Below are positions 1 to 8,944 of a stretch of 51,459 bases of DNA, piece after piece. The notes beneath the pieces are model-generated. The model made no database searches and was not told where the DNA came from. It saw only the letters and a list, made by a program, of their open reading frames with translations. Within the stretch, counting starts at the first letter, position 1. Every line of letters starts with the position of its first letter. The position numbers and the translations under genes were made by a program. The stretch spans positions 1 through 51,459 of the forward strand of contig NZ_BJZO01000022.1 in the NCBI RefSeq assembly GCF_007992075.1, read 5' to 3'. The DNA is from Pararhodospirillum oryzae (lineage in GTDB: Bacteria > Pseudomonadota > Alphaproteobacteria > Rhodospirillales > Rhodospirillaceae).

Positions 1-181
1 AACCCCCTGGGGGAAAACAGGGAAAAGCACGGCTCGCCATGTCCGGGAAGCCCGGTTGTGGTTGGGTCTCCAATCCCATGGCGGGAAAGTCGCGTTTGGG
101 TGGGGCAGGGCAGGGGAGGCGCCCGCTGGTTCTTGCCGGAGTCGCGCCATCGTCCCGGGTCCGGGGAACGCCGCACGGAAA

Positions 182-215
182 GAAAGCCGCCCCGGTGCGG
201 GAGCGGCTTTCCTTT
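182..215. terminator. Intrinsic terminator, probably bidirectional
   Basis: A 9 bp stem (182-190 with 203-211) is extended by an inner CCCG/CGGG pairing around a GTG loop. It is followed by a T-rich run on both strands. It lies about 110 bp beyond the stop of the minus-strand operon ending at 325 and is the likely end of that transcript. The rest of 1-324 shows no convincing gene. Confidence 0.6.
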
Positions 216-324
216 GACAACCGTTCAGATCAAGGGCCGCCACGTCTTGTGGCGCCCCACGGGAGCCATGCCGCCCGGGCGTTCCGCGTCCGGCATCCCC
301 GTCCGTGATTTCGTCGGTCGTGTC

Positions 325-1116
325 TTACTTGTCGCTGGTCAGGCGGGCGCAGCACGAAAGGGTGCGTTCGGTGTACTTCAGCGCCTGGGGGGTGCCGACG
401 TGGAACCATTCGCCATCGTGGGCGATGGCGCCCAGCCGGCCCTCGGACAGGGCGCGGTCGTAGAGCAGGTTCAAGGAGAACGGCCCCTCGGGGGTGCCTT
501 CGAACAGGCGCGGGTGCAAGATCTGCACGCCCGTGAAGATGAAAGGCGCCATCAGGCCGGGCTGGCGGCGCTCCAGCCGGCCCACGGGGTCCATCAGGAA
601 ATCCCCCTTGCCGTCGTAGCCATAGGCCGACGCCAGGGGATGGAGCAACAGCAGGGCGTCCATGGTTTCCGGATCCCAGGCCTCGGCCATGCGGGCCAGG
701 GCGAGCCGGGCGCCGTTCAGCCAGATGACATCCGTGTTGACCACGAAAAAGGGATCGTCGCCCAGCAAGGGGAGCGCGTGGCGCACGCCGCCCCCGGTTT
801 CCAGGCGCGCGTGCGTTTCGTCGGAGAACACCAGGCGGGGCGGGGTGGTCCGCTGGGCCAGGTGGCAGCGCAGCATCTGCGGCAGGTGGTGCAGGTTGAC
901 CACGGCCTCGCTCACGCCGGCTTCTTCCAGCCGGTCCAGGGCCCAGTCGATCAGGGGCTTGCCCTGCACGCGCACCAGGGGCTTGGGCACGCTGTCGGTC
1001 AGCGGACGCATGCGGGTGCCCAGCCCGGCGGCCAGCACCATGGCCCGCGATGGCACGGGAACGGTGGAGAGCATCGAGATCGGGGCGGGGGTCGGAGAAA
1101 CCAGGACGGTGGCCAT
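325..1116 (-). CDS. murU: MurNAc-1-phosphate uridylyltransferase-like nucleotidyltransferase
   Basis: Nucleotidyltransferase of about 263 residues. The N-terminus carries the sugar-phosphate nucleotidyltransferase signature AAGLGTRMRPLTDSVPKPL, with the glycine-rich nucleotide loop and catalytic Arg/Lys. In the cell-wall recycling route that bypasses de novo UDP-MurNAc synthesis, MurU turns MurNAc-1-phosphate and UTP into UDP-MurNAc in the cytoplasm. The gene sits just downstream of an AmgK-type kinase, the enzyme before it in that route, which supports MurU over a generic sugar nucleotidyltransferase. The ATG at 1116 gives MATVLV; later ATGs closer to the signature are also possible. A much longer upstream reading frame is a shadow of the kinase gene. 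MurU is inferred from motif and context; a mannose-1-phosphate guanylyltransferase-like activity cannot be excluded. Confidence 0.82.
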   Translation of the reverse strand: MATVLVSPTPAPISMLSTVPVPSRAMVLAAGLGTRMRPLTDSVPKPLVRVQGKPLIDWALDRLEEAGVSEAVVNLHHLPQMLRCHLAQRTTPPRLVFSDETHARLETGGGVRHALPLLGDDPFFVVNTDVIWLNGARLALARMAEAWDPETMDALLLLHPLASAYGYDGKGDFLMDPVGRLERRQPGLMAPFIFTGVQILHPRLFEGTPEGPFSLNLLYDRALSEGRLGAIAHDGEWFHVGTPQALKYTERTLSCCARLTSDK

Positions 1117-1151
1117 GCGGGGTTCCTTGAAGGGCAAGAACGGCAAGACTC

Positions 1152-2225
1152 TCAGGCCACGCGGGGGGAGGCGGCGGCTGGGACGAGGGGGGCGGGCAGG
1201 CGGGCGGCCGGATCGGGCGCGTGGCGTTCCAGCCAGCGGGCGAGGGGGGCCAGAACGGGATGGGTCAGGCTGGCGTCGAGCAGGCGCAGCAGGCGGGGCA
1301 GGTGGGCAAGATAGGCGGGCTTGCCGTCGCGCCGGTCGAGGCGGGTGAAAATGCCAATGACCTTGAGATGGCGCTGGGCCGCCAGCACCGCCCAACTGGC
1401 CGAGAAAGCCTCCGGGTCCAGGTCGGGGCGCGTGGCCAGGGCCCGGGCGCGCAGTCGTGCGATCCGGTCGGGGTCGATGTCGCGCCGCGCGTCCTCCAGC
1501 AGGCTCAGCAGGTCGTAGGTGGGCGGGCCGGCCAGGGCGTCCTGGAAATCCAGAAGGCCGCACGCTTTTATCCCCGGACGCTCGGGCAGGTAGAGCAGGT
1601 TGTCCACGTGGAAGTCACGCAAAACCAAGGTGGGAGGCAGGGCGTTGGCGACGACGGCCAGCGGTTCCCAAAGCGCATCGAAGGCCTTCAGGGCCTCGGG
1701 CGAAACCTTCACCCCGCACGCGGGCAGGTACCAGTCGGGGAACAGCCGGGCCTCGGCGCGCAGGCGGGGTTCGTCATAGGGGGCAAGGCCGGCCGGAATG
1801 GCGCGGGCCGCCGGCAGGGCCTGCAAGGCGCAAAGGGTATCCACGGCCAGGGTGTAAAGGACTTCCTCGTCGGCGCCCCGGGCCAGCAGGCGGGTATAGG
1901 TATCGTTGCCCAGGTCTTCGAGCAGCAGGAAACCGGCCTCGGGCTCGGCCGCCCACACGGCGGGCGCGGAAAAACCGAGCGCGTTCAGGTGATCGGCCAG
2001 CGCGTGAAAGGGACGGGTGTCCTCGTGGGGGGGCGGCGCGTCCATCAAGATGGCGCTGGCGCCGTCGGGACGGCGCAGGCGCTCGTAATGGCGAAAGCTG
2101 GCATCGCCGGCGAGGGGGTGGGCCGAGGCCTCGCCCCAGCCGGCCCGTTCCAGAAGGCTTCGGCGCCGCGCGGCCCGTTCGGCCGGATCCAGGGCGCTCA
2201 AGGGGGGAAGGCACGCCCCGGTCAT
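1152..2225 (-). CDS. amgK: Anomeric MurNAc/GlcNAc kinase, APH family
   Basis: 357-residue aminoglycoside-phosphotransferase-fold kinase. The catalytic loop LRDFHVDNLL (Asp204, His206, Asn209) and the metal-binding LLDFQD (Asp226) are visible. AmgK phosphorylates the anomeric hydroxyl of MurNAc (and GlcNAc), giving the substrate for MurU. The start overlaps the tsaE stop by 4 bp (TCAT read as ATGA on the minus strand), so translation is probably coupled. The order tsaE-amgK-murU is common in Alphaproteobacteria, where the kinase was long annotated only as a phosphotransferase. Specificity is inferred from the MurU neighbour. Confidence 0.85.
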   Translation of the reverse strand: MTGACLPPLSALDPAERAARRRSLLERAGWGEASAHPLAGDASFRHYERLRRPDGASAILMDAPPPHEDTRPFHALADHLNALGFSAPAVWAAEPEAGFLLLEDLGNDTYTRLLARGADEEVLYTLAVDTLCALQALPAARAIPAGLAPYDEPRLRAEARLFPDWYLPACGVKVSPEALKAFDALWEPLAVVANALPPTLVLRDFHVDNLLYLPERPGIKACGLLDFQDALAGPPTYDLLSLLEDARRDIDPDRIARLRARALATRPDLDPEAFSASWAVLAAQRHLKVIGIFTRLDRRDGKPAYLAHLPRLLRLLDASLTHPVLAPLARWLERHAPDPAARLPAPLVPAAASPRVA

Positions 2226-2725
2226 CGCAGCAAATCCAAGGGGTCAAGGGGAAGGCGCTGGTCCCAGTCGCCGCCCTGGGGCACCAGGCGGGCCTCGCGC
2301 CCCGTCTCCCCGGAAGGGCGCGGGCGCAAGGCAACGTCAAGGCGGCTGTCGGGCAAATAAACCCCCAGGCGCTCGGGCCATTCGATCAGGCTCAGCGCCT
2401 CGGCGAAGGCGTCGTCGAGATCCAGGGCCAGGGCTTCCTCGGGGTCGTCCAGCCGGTACAAGTCGAAGTGCCACACGGGCGGACGCCCGGGCTCGGTGGG
2501 GTCGTAGGTTTGAACCAGGGTGAAGGTGGGGCTGGGCACGTCCTCGCCGGGGGTGGTCAGGGCCCGCACCGCGCCCCGGGCCAAGGTGGACTTGCCCGCT
2601 CCCAGGTCGCCCCACAGGGCGATCACGTCGCCCGCGCGCGCCAGACGCGCGAGCCCCGCGCCCAGGCGGGTCGTGGCGTCGTCGTCGGGCAAAATCAGGT
2701 CGCGGGGCCGGGGTGCATCGTTCAT
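2222..2725 (-). CDS. tsaE: tRNA threonylcarbamoyladenosine biosynthesis ATPase TsaE
   Basis: 167-residue P-loop ATPase. Walker A is GDLGAGKST (Lys45), followed by the family motif PSPTFTLVQTY and HFDLYRL. TsaE works with TsaB and TsaD to add threonylcarbamoyl to A37 of ANN-decoding tRNAs. The start at 2725 (MNDAPRP) is chosen because the upstream extension has no family similarity. First gene of a three-gene overlapping operon with amgK and murU. It is separated from the Calvin-cycle gene cbbT by about 130 bp containing a strong hairpin, so it is probably transcribed separately. Confidence 0.92.
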   Translation of the reverse strand: MNDAPRPRDLILPDDDATTRLGAGLARLARAGDVIALWGDLGAGKSTLARGAVRALTTPGEDVPSPTFTLVQTYDPTEPGRPPVWHFDLYRLDDPEEALALDLDDAFAEALSLIEWPERLGVYLPDSRLDVALRPRPSGETGREARLVPQGGDWDQRLPLDPLDLLR

Positions 2726-2821
2726 GGCTGGGGTTTTAGCCCTGCCCGCCGCCGGCCGCAAGCGGGGGAAAATGCCCCCCAGGGGGAAGCCGCCTGGGGC
2801 GCTCTCCCCCGAACAAGGAAA

Positions 2822-2850
2822 CGGGGGAAGCCCGCCGTGGGCTTCCCCCG
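2822..2850 (-). terminator. Terminator after cbbT
   Basis: Perfect 12 bp inverted repeat (2822-2833 with 2839-2850) around a 5 nt loop, directly after the cbbT stop. On the minus strand it is followed by TTTCCTTGTT. It probably ends the cbb transcript before tsaE. A second, weaker C/G-rich inverted repeat lies at about 2775-2800. Confidence 0.75.
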
Positions 2851-2857
2851 TTCAAGA

Positions 2858-4870
2858 TCAGGCCCCGATCACGTCCTTGACCTTGGCGGCCACGGCCTCG
2901 GGAGTGAAGCCAAAGTGCTTGAACAGCACCGGAGCCGGCGCCGATTCGCCAAAGGTGGTCATGCCGATCACGGCACCGTCCAGCCCGACCAGCTTCCACC
3001 AGGGGTCGGGATGCCCGGCCTCGACCGCGACCCGGGGCAGGCCCGCAGGCAGGACGGCGTCGCGCGTCGCCTTGTCCTGGGCCATGAACAAGCCGAGGTT
3101 GGGCACCGAGACCACCGACACCGCCACGCCGTCCTTTTCCAAAAGCGCCTGGGCCGACAGGGCCAGCCCCACTTCCGAGCCACTGGCCAGGATCACGGCC
3201 CTGGCATTGGCGCGGCCCGACAGGACATAGCCGCCCTGGGCCACGGCCGCCTTCTGCTCCGGGGTGCGGGGCTGGGCGGGCAGGTTCTGGCGCGACAGCA
3301 GCAAGGCGGCCGGACCGTCGGCGTTCCTGAGGGCCGAGATCCAGGCCACGGCGGTTTCATAGCCATCGCACGGGCGCCACACGGCCAGATTGTGGATCAG
3401 GCGCAAGGCAGCGGCGTGCTCGACCGGCTGGTGCGTGGGCCCGTCCTCGCCCAGGCCGATGGAATCGTGGGTCAAAACGTGGATGACCCGGCGTTTCATC
3501 AAGGCCGCCATGCGGATGGCGTTGCGCTCATAGTCCGAGAACACCAGGAAGGTCCCGGCGAACGGAATGAAGCCGCCATGCAAGGCCATGCCGTTGAAAA
3601 TCGCGGCCAGCCCGAACTCGCGCACGCCCGCCGACAGGTAACGCCCGGCCGGGGCATCGTTGATGCGGGTCACGCCCTTCCAGTCGGTGAGGTTGGACCC
3701 GGTGAGGTCGGCCGAGCCGCCGACCATTTCCGGCACGGCCGGCGCCAGGTGGCCGATGACCATCTGGCTGGCCTTGCGGGTGGCGACATCGCCGGCCTTG
3801 TCGAGGGCATCCAGGGTTTCGGCGGCCAGGGCGTCGAAGGTGTCGGGCAGGCGCCCCGCCAGGCGGCGCTCCAGCTCGGCGGCCAGATCGGGGAAGGCGG
3901 CGCGGTAGGCGGCCAGGCGGTTGGTCCAGTCGGCTTCGGCCTCGGCGCCCCTGGCGCGGGCGTCGAACACGGCGCGGACCTCGTCGGGGACCACGAACGG
4001 CGCGTGCGGCCAGTCCAGGGACGCGCGCATGGCGGCGATCTCGGCGTCGCCCAGGGGGGCGCCGTGCACGTCGTGGGTGCCGGCCTTGCCCGGGCTGCCC
4101 TTGCCGATCACCGTCTTGCAGCAGATCAAGGTGGGGTGGGTAGTGTCGGCCCGGGCCTCGGCCACGGCGCTGGCCACGGCGGCGACGTCGTGACCATCCA
4201 CGTCTTCGATCACCTGCCAGCCGTAGGCGCGGAAGCGGGCCGGGGTGTCGTCGCTGAACCAGCCCTCGACATGGCCATCGATCGAAATGCCGTTGTCGTC
4301 ATAAAGGCAGATCAGCTTGCCCAGGCCCAGGCGTCCGGCCAGCGAGCAGGCTTCATGGCTGATGCCTTCCATCAGGCAGCCGTCGCCCAGCAAGACCCAT
4401 GTGTGATGGTCGATGATCGCGTGCCCGGGGCGGTTGAACGTTTCGGCCAGCAGGCGCTCGGCCAGGGCCATGCCCACGGCGTTGGCCAGCCCCTGGCCCA
4501 GCGGGCCGGTGGTGGTCTCGACGCCCGGGGTCACGTCCACCTCGGGGTGGCCCGGGGTGCGGCTGTGCAACTGGCGAAACGAGGCCAGATCCTCGGCGGT
4601 GAGCGCGTAGCCGGTCAGGTGCAAGACGGCGTACAGCAGCATCGAGCCGTGCCCGTTCGACACCACCACGCGGTCGCGGTCGGGCCAGGCCGGGTTGGCG
4701 GGGTTGTGGCGCACGGCGCCACCCTCGGCCCGCCACAGGGCGAGCGCGATTTCCGCCATGCCCATGGGCATCCCGGGGTGCCCCGACTTGGCCTTTTGCA
4801 CCGCGTCGGCGGCGAGCATGCGGATGGCGGTCGCGGCCTGGGAAAGGGCGGCGGGCGAAACCAGGGTCAT
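2858..4870 (-). CDS. cbbT: Transketolase (Calvin cycle)
   Basis: 670-residue thiamine-diphosphate enzyme that moves two-carbon ketol units between sugar phosphates in the Calvin cycle and pentose phosphate pathway. Visible family signatures include KSGHPGMPMGMA near residue 30, the ThDP/metal region GDGCLMEGISHEA, the pyrimidine domain with the active-site stretch LTHDSIGLGEDGPTHQP, and GSEVGLA in the C-terminal domain. The start at 4870 (MTLVSP) is chosen because AGGAG lies 8 nt upstream. Last gene of the minus-strand cbb block after the phosphoribulokinase gene, hence cbbT rather than a housekeeping tktA. A perfect terminator follows. Confidence 0.95.
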   Translation of the reverse strand: MTLVSPAALSQAATAIRMLAADAVQKAKSGHPGMPMGMAEIALALWRAEGGAVRHNPANPAWPDRDRVVVSNGHGSMLLYAVLHLTGYALTAEDLASFRQLHSRTPGHPEVDVTPGVETTTGPLGQGLANAVGMALAERLLAETFNRPGHAIIDHHTWVLLGDGCLMEGISHEACSLAGRLGLGKLICLYDDNGISIDGHVEGWFSDDTPARFRAYGWQVIEDVDGHDVAAVASAVAEARADTTHPTLICCKTVIGKGSPGKAGTHDVHGAPLGDAEIAAMRASLDWPHAPFVVPDEVRAVFDARARGAEAEADWTNRLAAYRAAFPDLAAELERRLAGRLPDTFDALAAETLDALDKAGDVATRKASQMVIGHLAPAVPEMVGGSADLTGSNLTDWKGVTRINDAPAGRYLSAGVREFGLAAIFNGMALHGGFIPFAGTFLVFSDYERNAIRMAALMKRRVIHVLTHDSIGLGEDGPTHQPVEHAAALRLIHNLAVWRPCDGYETAVAWISALRNADGPAALLLSRQNLPAQPRTPEQKAAVAQGGYVLSGRANARAVILASGSEVGLALSAQALLEKDGVAVSVVSVPNLGLFMAQDKATRDAVLPAGLPRVAVEAGHPDPWWKLVGLDGAVIGMTTFGESAPAPVLFKHFGFTPEAVAAKVKDVIGA

Positions 4871-4918
4871 GGAGTCATCTCCTGCGCGGATCAAGGGAGA
4901 AGAAACAGGCCGGACCCG

Positions 4919-5785
4919 CTAGCGGGTGCGCCGGTCCATCAGGCGCCAGATGAAAGGCGTGAAGATCAGCTGCATGGCCAGCTCCATCTTGCCGCCGGGG
5001 ACGACAATGGTGTTGGGCCGGGACATGAAGCTGTCGTGGAGCATGTTCAGCAGATACGGGAAGTCGATTCCCTTGGGGTTGCGAAAGCGGATGACCACGA
5101 AGCTCTCGTCGGGCGAGGGCACGTGTCGGGAAATGAAGGGATTGGAGGTGTCCACCGTCGGCACCCGCTGGAAATTAACGTCCGTCCGGGTATATTGAGG
5201 GCAGATATAATGCACATAATCGTGCATGCGCCGCAAGATGGTGTCGGTGACCGCTTCCGTTGAATAGCCCCTCGACGCCTTGTCGCGATGTAATTTCTGG
5301 ATCCATTCCAGGTTTATCACGGGCACCACCCCGATTTTCAAGTCGGCGTGCTGGGCGACATCGACGGTTTCGGTGACCACGGCGCCGTGCAGGCCTTCGT
5401 AGAACAGCACGTCGCTTTCGGGCAGGTCTTCCCAGGGCGTGAAGGTGCCGGGCTCCTGGCCGTAAGGCGCGGCTTCCTCTTCGTTGTGAAGGTACAAGCG
5501 CCGCCGGCCGGTGCCCGTTTCCCCATAGGTGCGAAACAGGGCTTCCAGGTCCTCGAACAGGTTGGCGTCGGGGCCGAAGTGGCTGAAGTTGGGGTTGCCG
5601 GCGTCCAGGGCTTCCTTCATCGCCGCCTTCATGGGCTTGCGTTCGTAGCGGTGGAAGCTGTCGCCTTCAACAATAACGGCGTTGACACCTTCGCGCCGGA
5701 AAATCTGGTCGAAGGTCCGGGTCACCGAGCTGGTGCCGGAGCCCGACGACCCGGTGATGGCAATGATCGGATGCTTGGCGGACAT
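4919..5785 (-). CDS. cbbP: Phosphoribulokinase
   Basis: 288-residue bacterial class I phosphoribulokinase. It phosphorylates ribulose-5-phosphate to ribulose-1,5-bisphosphate with ATP and is diagnostic of a Calvin cycle. The P-loop GSSGSGTS (residues 12-19) and EGDSFHRYERKPMK, with the catalytic and substrate residues, are clear. The length fits the octameric bacterial form regulated by NADH/AMP. The start at 5785 follows GGGGAAA at a suitable distance. It lies between cbbF and cbbT in the same orientation, within the operon controlled by the divergent cbbR. Confidence 0.97.
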   Translation of the reverse strand: MSAKHPIIAITGSSGSGTSSVTRTFDQIFRREGVNAVIVEGDSFHRYERKPMKAAMKEALDAGNPNFSHFGPDANLFEDLEALFRTYGETGTGRRRLYLHNEEEAAPYGQEPGTFTPWEDLPESDVLFYEGLHGAVVTETVDVAQHADLKIGVVPVINLEWIQKLHRDKASRGYSTEAVTDTILRRMHDYVHYICPQYTRTDVNFQRVPTVDTSNPFISRHVPSPDESFVVIRFRNPKGIDFPYLLNMLHDSFMSRPNTIVVPGGKMELAMQLIFTPFIWRLMDRRTR

Positions 5786-5953
5786 GGCGTTTCCCCTGGA
5801 CGGTCGGATGGAGCGATCGGGTAAGCTGGCAAAACGGGGCGCGGGAACAAAGCCCGGGGCGGGAGCCCCGGCTTTCAACGCGACTGGCCTGAAGACAGGG
5901 CGTGCAGGGCGCCATGGTCGAAGGGCACGGCGCCCCGGAAGCGAGGAAGCCGG

Positions 5954-7021
5954 TCAGTCGCGAAACAGGCCGCGCTGGCCGAACAAGGGCGTGATGCTTT
6001 CAACGGTATCGGGGTGGCGGTGGAGCGCCTCGACCCGGTCAACCTCGTCGGACGAGCCAAAGATCAGGGGCACGCGCTGGTGCAAGGCGGTGGGCTGGAT
6101 ATCCAGCACCTCGTCCAGGCCGGTGATGCACCGTCCGCCCGCCTGTTGCATGAGCATGGCGATCGGCGCGCCTTCGTAGAGCAGGCGCAGACGGCCGGCC
6201 TTGACCGGGGGCTTGGTGTCGCGCGGGTACAGGTAGATGCCGCCACGCAGCAAGATGCGGTGGCAGTCGGCGACCAGGGCCGCGATCCAGCGCATGTTGT
6301 AATCCTTGCCGCGCACGCCCGTGGCCCCGGCCAGCAGCTCGTTCACGTAGAGGTGAATGGGCGGCTCCCAGAAGCGGCGGTTGGACGCGTTGATGGCAAA
6401 CTCGGCGGTGGCGGGCGCCACGGTCATGCCGGGGTGGGTGAGCACGAAATCGCCCAGCAGGGGGTCGAGCGTGAACCCGTGCACGCCGGCCCCGATGGTC
6501 AGCACGAACATGGTCGAGGGCCCGTACAAGGCATAGCCGGCCGCCACCTGATCGCGCCCCGGGCGCAGGAAGTCTTGGGTTTCGGGCTCGCGCTCGCCGC
6601 CTTCGAAGGGCAGTATGGAAAAGATGCTGCCCACCGTGCCGTTGGTGTCGATGTTCGACGACCCGTCGAGGGGATCGAAGGTCAGCAGCAGGTTTCCCCG
6701 GCCGTGCGGACGGGTCAGGTTGTAGATCTCCTCCATTTCCTCGCTGGCGAGGCCGGCCACGTGGCCGGTGCGCTCGGTCGCGCGGATGAAGGCCTGGTTC
6801 GACAGCAAATCCAGCCGGGCCTGGGTCTCCCCTTGCACGTTTGTTTCGCCGTTGTAGCCGTGCACGCCGGCCAGCTGGCCCATGGCGATCAGCTTGGCGA
6901 TGATCTTGCAAGCCTGGGCCACGTCCAGGAGCAGTCCGACCAGGGTCGAGGGATCACCGGGACGGGACTGGGTTTCCTCGACCAGGAACTGGGCCAGGGT
7001 CGTGCGGTCGGTCGCGAGCAT
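5954..7021 (-). CDS. cbbF: Fructose-1,6-bisphosphatase, class I
   Basis: 355-residue class I enzyme that hydrolyses fructose-1,6-bisphosphate to fructose-6-phosphate for regeneration of the CO2 acceptor. Metal-binding EE (94-95) and the signature FDPLDGSSNID (about 115-125) are present. The AGGA-type ribosome binding site lies about 9 nt before the ATG at 7021. Part of the cbbE-cbbF-cbbP-cbbT block. In some autotrophs this enzyme also acts on sedoheptulose-1,7-bisphosphate; that cannot be judged here. Confidence 0.96.
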   Translation of the reverse strand: MLATDRTTLAQFLVEETQSRPGDPSTLVGLLLDVAQACKIIAKLIAMGQLAGVHGYNGETNVQGETQARLDLLSNQAFIRATERTGHVAGLASEEMEEIYNLTRPHGRGNLLLTFDPLDGSSNIDTNGTVGSIFSILPFEGGEREPETQDFLRPGRDQVAAGYALYGPSTMFVLTIGAGVHGFTLDPLLGDFVLTHPGMTVAPATAEFAINASNRRFWEPPIHLYVNELLAGATGVRGKDYNMRWIAALVADCHRILLRGGIYLYPRDTKPPVKAGRLRLLYEGAPIAMLMQQAGGRCITGLDEVLDIQPTALHQRVPLIFGSSDEVDRVEALHRHPDTVESITPLFGQRGLFRD

Positions 7022-7114
7022 GAAAGGGGTTCCTTCCGGTTGAAGCGGGCGGTCCCGCGGCCGCGACGCCGCCACGGACCTTCAGGGGGGGGGCTGGAAA
7101 GGAAACGGCGGCGT

Positions 7115-7801
7115 TCAGGCCAGGTGCTGGGCGCGTCCTTGCTGGGCGCGCTCGCGGATGGCGGCAATGGCCTGGGCCCGGTCGCGGGCGCCGAACACCG
7201 CCGATCCCGCCACCAGGATGTCGGCCCCGGCCGCGCCCAGCTCGAACGCGTTGTCGGCCTTGACCCCGCCATCGACCTCGATGGCCACGTTCAGCCCGGC
7301 CTCGTCGATCATCCGGCGCAGGGCCCGGATCTTGGGCAGCGCCGAGGGAATGAACGCCTGGCCGCCAAAGCCCGGGTTCACCGACATGACCAAGACCAGA
7401 TCCAGATCCCCCAGCACGTGATCAAGCACGGTGAGCGGCGTCGCCGGATTGAGGACCAGGCCGGCCTTGCATCCCTTGCCCTTGATCAGTTGAAGGGAGC
7501 GGTGCACGTGGTCGCTGGCCTCGGGGTGGAAGGTGATCAGGTCGGCCCCGACGGCGGCGAAGGAGTCGATCAGGGCATCGACCGGGCGGGTCATCAGGTG
7601 GACATCGATGGGCACGCTGGAATGCGGCTTGAGTGCCGCGCACACCAGGGGCCCGACGGTGAGATTGGGCACATAATGGTTGTCCATGACGTCGAAGTGC
7701 AGCAGGTCGGCCCCCCCTTCGATCACCACGCGGGCTTCCTGGGCCAGGAAGGCGAAATCCGCCGACAGCAGGCTGGGGGCGATGCGCACGCTCGGGCTCA
7801 T
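7115..7801 (-). CDS. cbbE: Ribulose-phosphate 3-epimerase
   Basis: 228-residue TIM-barrel epimerase interconverting ribulose-5-phosphate and xylulose-5-phosphate. Family motifs: PSLLSADFA at the N-terminus, [12 protein letters not shown] with metal ligands His35 and Asp37, [11 protein letters not shown] (phosphate loop) and EVDGG. The start at 7801 (MSPSV) matches the family N-terminus. It is the first gene of the minus-strand cbb block and lies opposite cbbR, with about 190 bp between their starts. It may also serve the general pentose phosphate pathway (rpe). Confidence 0.95.
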   Translation of the reverse strand: MSPSVRIAPSLLSADFAFLAQEARVVIEGGADLLHFDVMDNHYVPNLTVGPLVCAALKPHSSVPIDVHLMTRPVDALIDSFAAVGADLITFHPEASDHVHRSLQLIKGKGCKAGLVLNPATPLTVLDHVLGDLDLVLVMSVNPGFGGQAFIPSALPKIRALRRMIDEAGLNVAIEVDGGVKADNAFELGAAGADILVAGSAVFGARDRAQAIAAIRERAQQGRAQHLA

Positions 7802-7912
7802 GATCAACACTCCAAACGGATCGGGATCCAACGGATCGGGACGATAACACTCGGGGTGCTCGCAGCGCGGGAGTGCCCCGAGGAATGACAAGGGCATGGT
7901 CGCCGCCACCGG

Positions 7913-7962
7913 CCATAAACGCAACAAAGTTATGGTTGCGACGGTCATAAGTTCGGCTTATG
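7913..7962. promoter_or_regulatory. Putative CbbR operator: two LysR-type palindromes
   Basis: Two inverted repeats lie between the divergent cbbE and cbbR starts. The first is CCATAA-N11-TTATGG (7913-7935). The second is CATAAG-N5-CTTATG (7946-7962), which contains a T-N11-A core (7948-7960). LysR-type regulators, CbbR among them, bind T-N11-A or TNA-rich dyads next to their own divergent promoter. Assignment to CbbR is inferred from position. The second palindrome lies about 32 bp before the cbbR start codon, so it probably also mediates autoregulation. Confidence 0.75.
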
Positions 7963-7993
7963 TTTTTTGCGGGCTTTGGAGGGAGACGCGCCG

Positions 7994-8944
7994 ATGCGCC
8001 ACGCCACCTTGCGCCAGATGCAGATCTTCGAGGCGGTGGCCCGTCATCTCAGCTTTTCCGACGCGGCGCGCACCATGGGCCTGACCCAGCCGGCGGTGTC
8101 GCTTCAGATCAAGCAGCTGGAAGGCATGGCCGGCCTCAAGCTGTTCGAGCAGATCGGGCGCACCTTGTCGCTGACCCCCGCCGGCCAGACCCTTCTGGGG
8201 CACGTGCGGATCATCCTGGGCGCGGTGCAGGACACCGAGGAGGCCATGGAGGCCCTGCGCGGCAGTCGCGCCGGCGTCTTGCGCATCGGGGTGGTGAGCA
8301 CGGCCAAGTATTTCGCGCCCGGCCTGCTGTCGGCGTTCACGGCCCGTCACCCGGGGGTGGAACTCAGCCTGACGGTGGCCAACCGCGAGCGCATCCTGGC
8401 CCTGATCGCCGACAACGCGCTGGATGTTTTCGTGATGGGGCGTCCGCCCACCGACCCGCCGGTGCTGGCCCAGCCCTTCGCCGCCAACCCCATGGTCATG
8501 GTGGCGCCTCCGGATCACCCGCTGATCGGGCGCAAGGTGCGCCTGATTGATCTGGAGGGCGAGACCTTCTTGTTGCGCGAGCCGGGGTCGGGCACCCGGA
8601 TCTTGATGGAAACCCTGCTGGCCGAGGGCGGCGTCACCCCCCGGCGGGTGATCGAGATGTCGAGCAACGAGACCATCAAGCAAGCGGTGATGGCCGGCAT
8701 GGGCGTGAGCCTGCTCTCGCGCCTGACCATGACCCTGGAGCTTACCGTGGGCCGGCTGCATGAACTGGACGTGGAGGGGTTGCCGGTGCGCCGGCAGTGG
8801 TACGTGGTCATCCGCCAGGGCAAGCACCTGCTGCCGGTGGCCGAGGCCCTGGTGGCCTTCCTCAAGGACGAGGGCGCGGGCCTGATTGGCCAGGCCGTCC
8901 GGCAACTGGAACACGCCTCCTGTCCGGAGTGTGTCGACGTCTGA
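7994..8944 (+). CDS. cbbR: LysR-family regulator of Calvin-cycle genes
   Basis: 316-residue LysR-type regulator. The N-terminal winged helix-turn-helix (MRHATLRQMQIFEAVARHLSF, then ARTMGLTQPAVSLQIKQLE) is followed by a periplasmic-binding-like effector domain. CbbR proteins sense metabolites such as RuBP or NADPH and activate cbb operons. The start at 7994 is chosen for the GGAGGGAG ribosome binding site and family N-terminus. Divergent from cbbEFPT, with palindromes in the shared promoter region. No RuBisCO gene is in the window, so the full regulon is not visible. Confidence 0.9.
   Translation: MRHATLRQMQIFEAVARHLSFSDAARTMGLTQPAVSLQIKQLEGMAGLKLFEQIGRTLSLTPAGQTLLGHVRIILGAVQDTEEAMEALRGSRAGVLRIGVVSTAKYFAPGLLSAFTARHPGVELSLTVANRERILALIADNALDVFVMGRPPTDPPVLAQPFAANPMVMVAPPDHPLIGRKVRLIDLEGETFLLREPGSGTRILMETLLAEGGVTPRRVIEMSSNETIKQAVMAGMGVSLLSRLTMTLELTVGRLHELDVEGLPVRRQWYVVIRQGKHLLPVAEALVAFLKDEGAGLIGQAVRQLEHASCPECVDV

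Noticed and set aside
39-308. Short plus-strand frame at the start of the window.
   Set aside because: It spans a terminator hairpin, has no ribosome binding site and no recognisable domain.
1457-5263. Very long open frame on the plus strand across the cbb region.
   Set aside because: It is an artefact of high GC opposite tsaE, cbbT and cbbP. Those genes have family motifs; the plus-strand frame has none.
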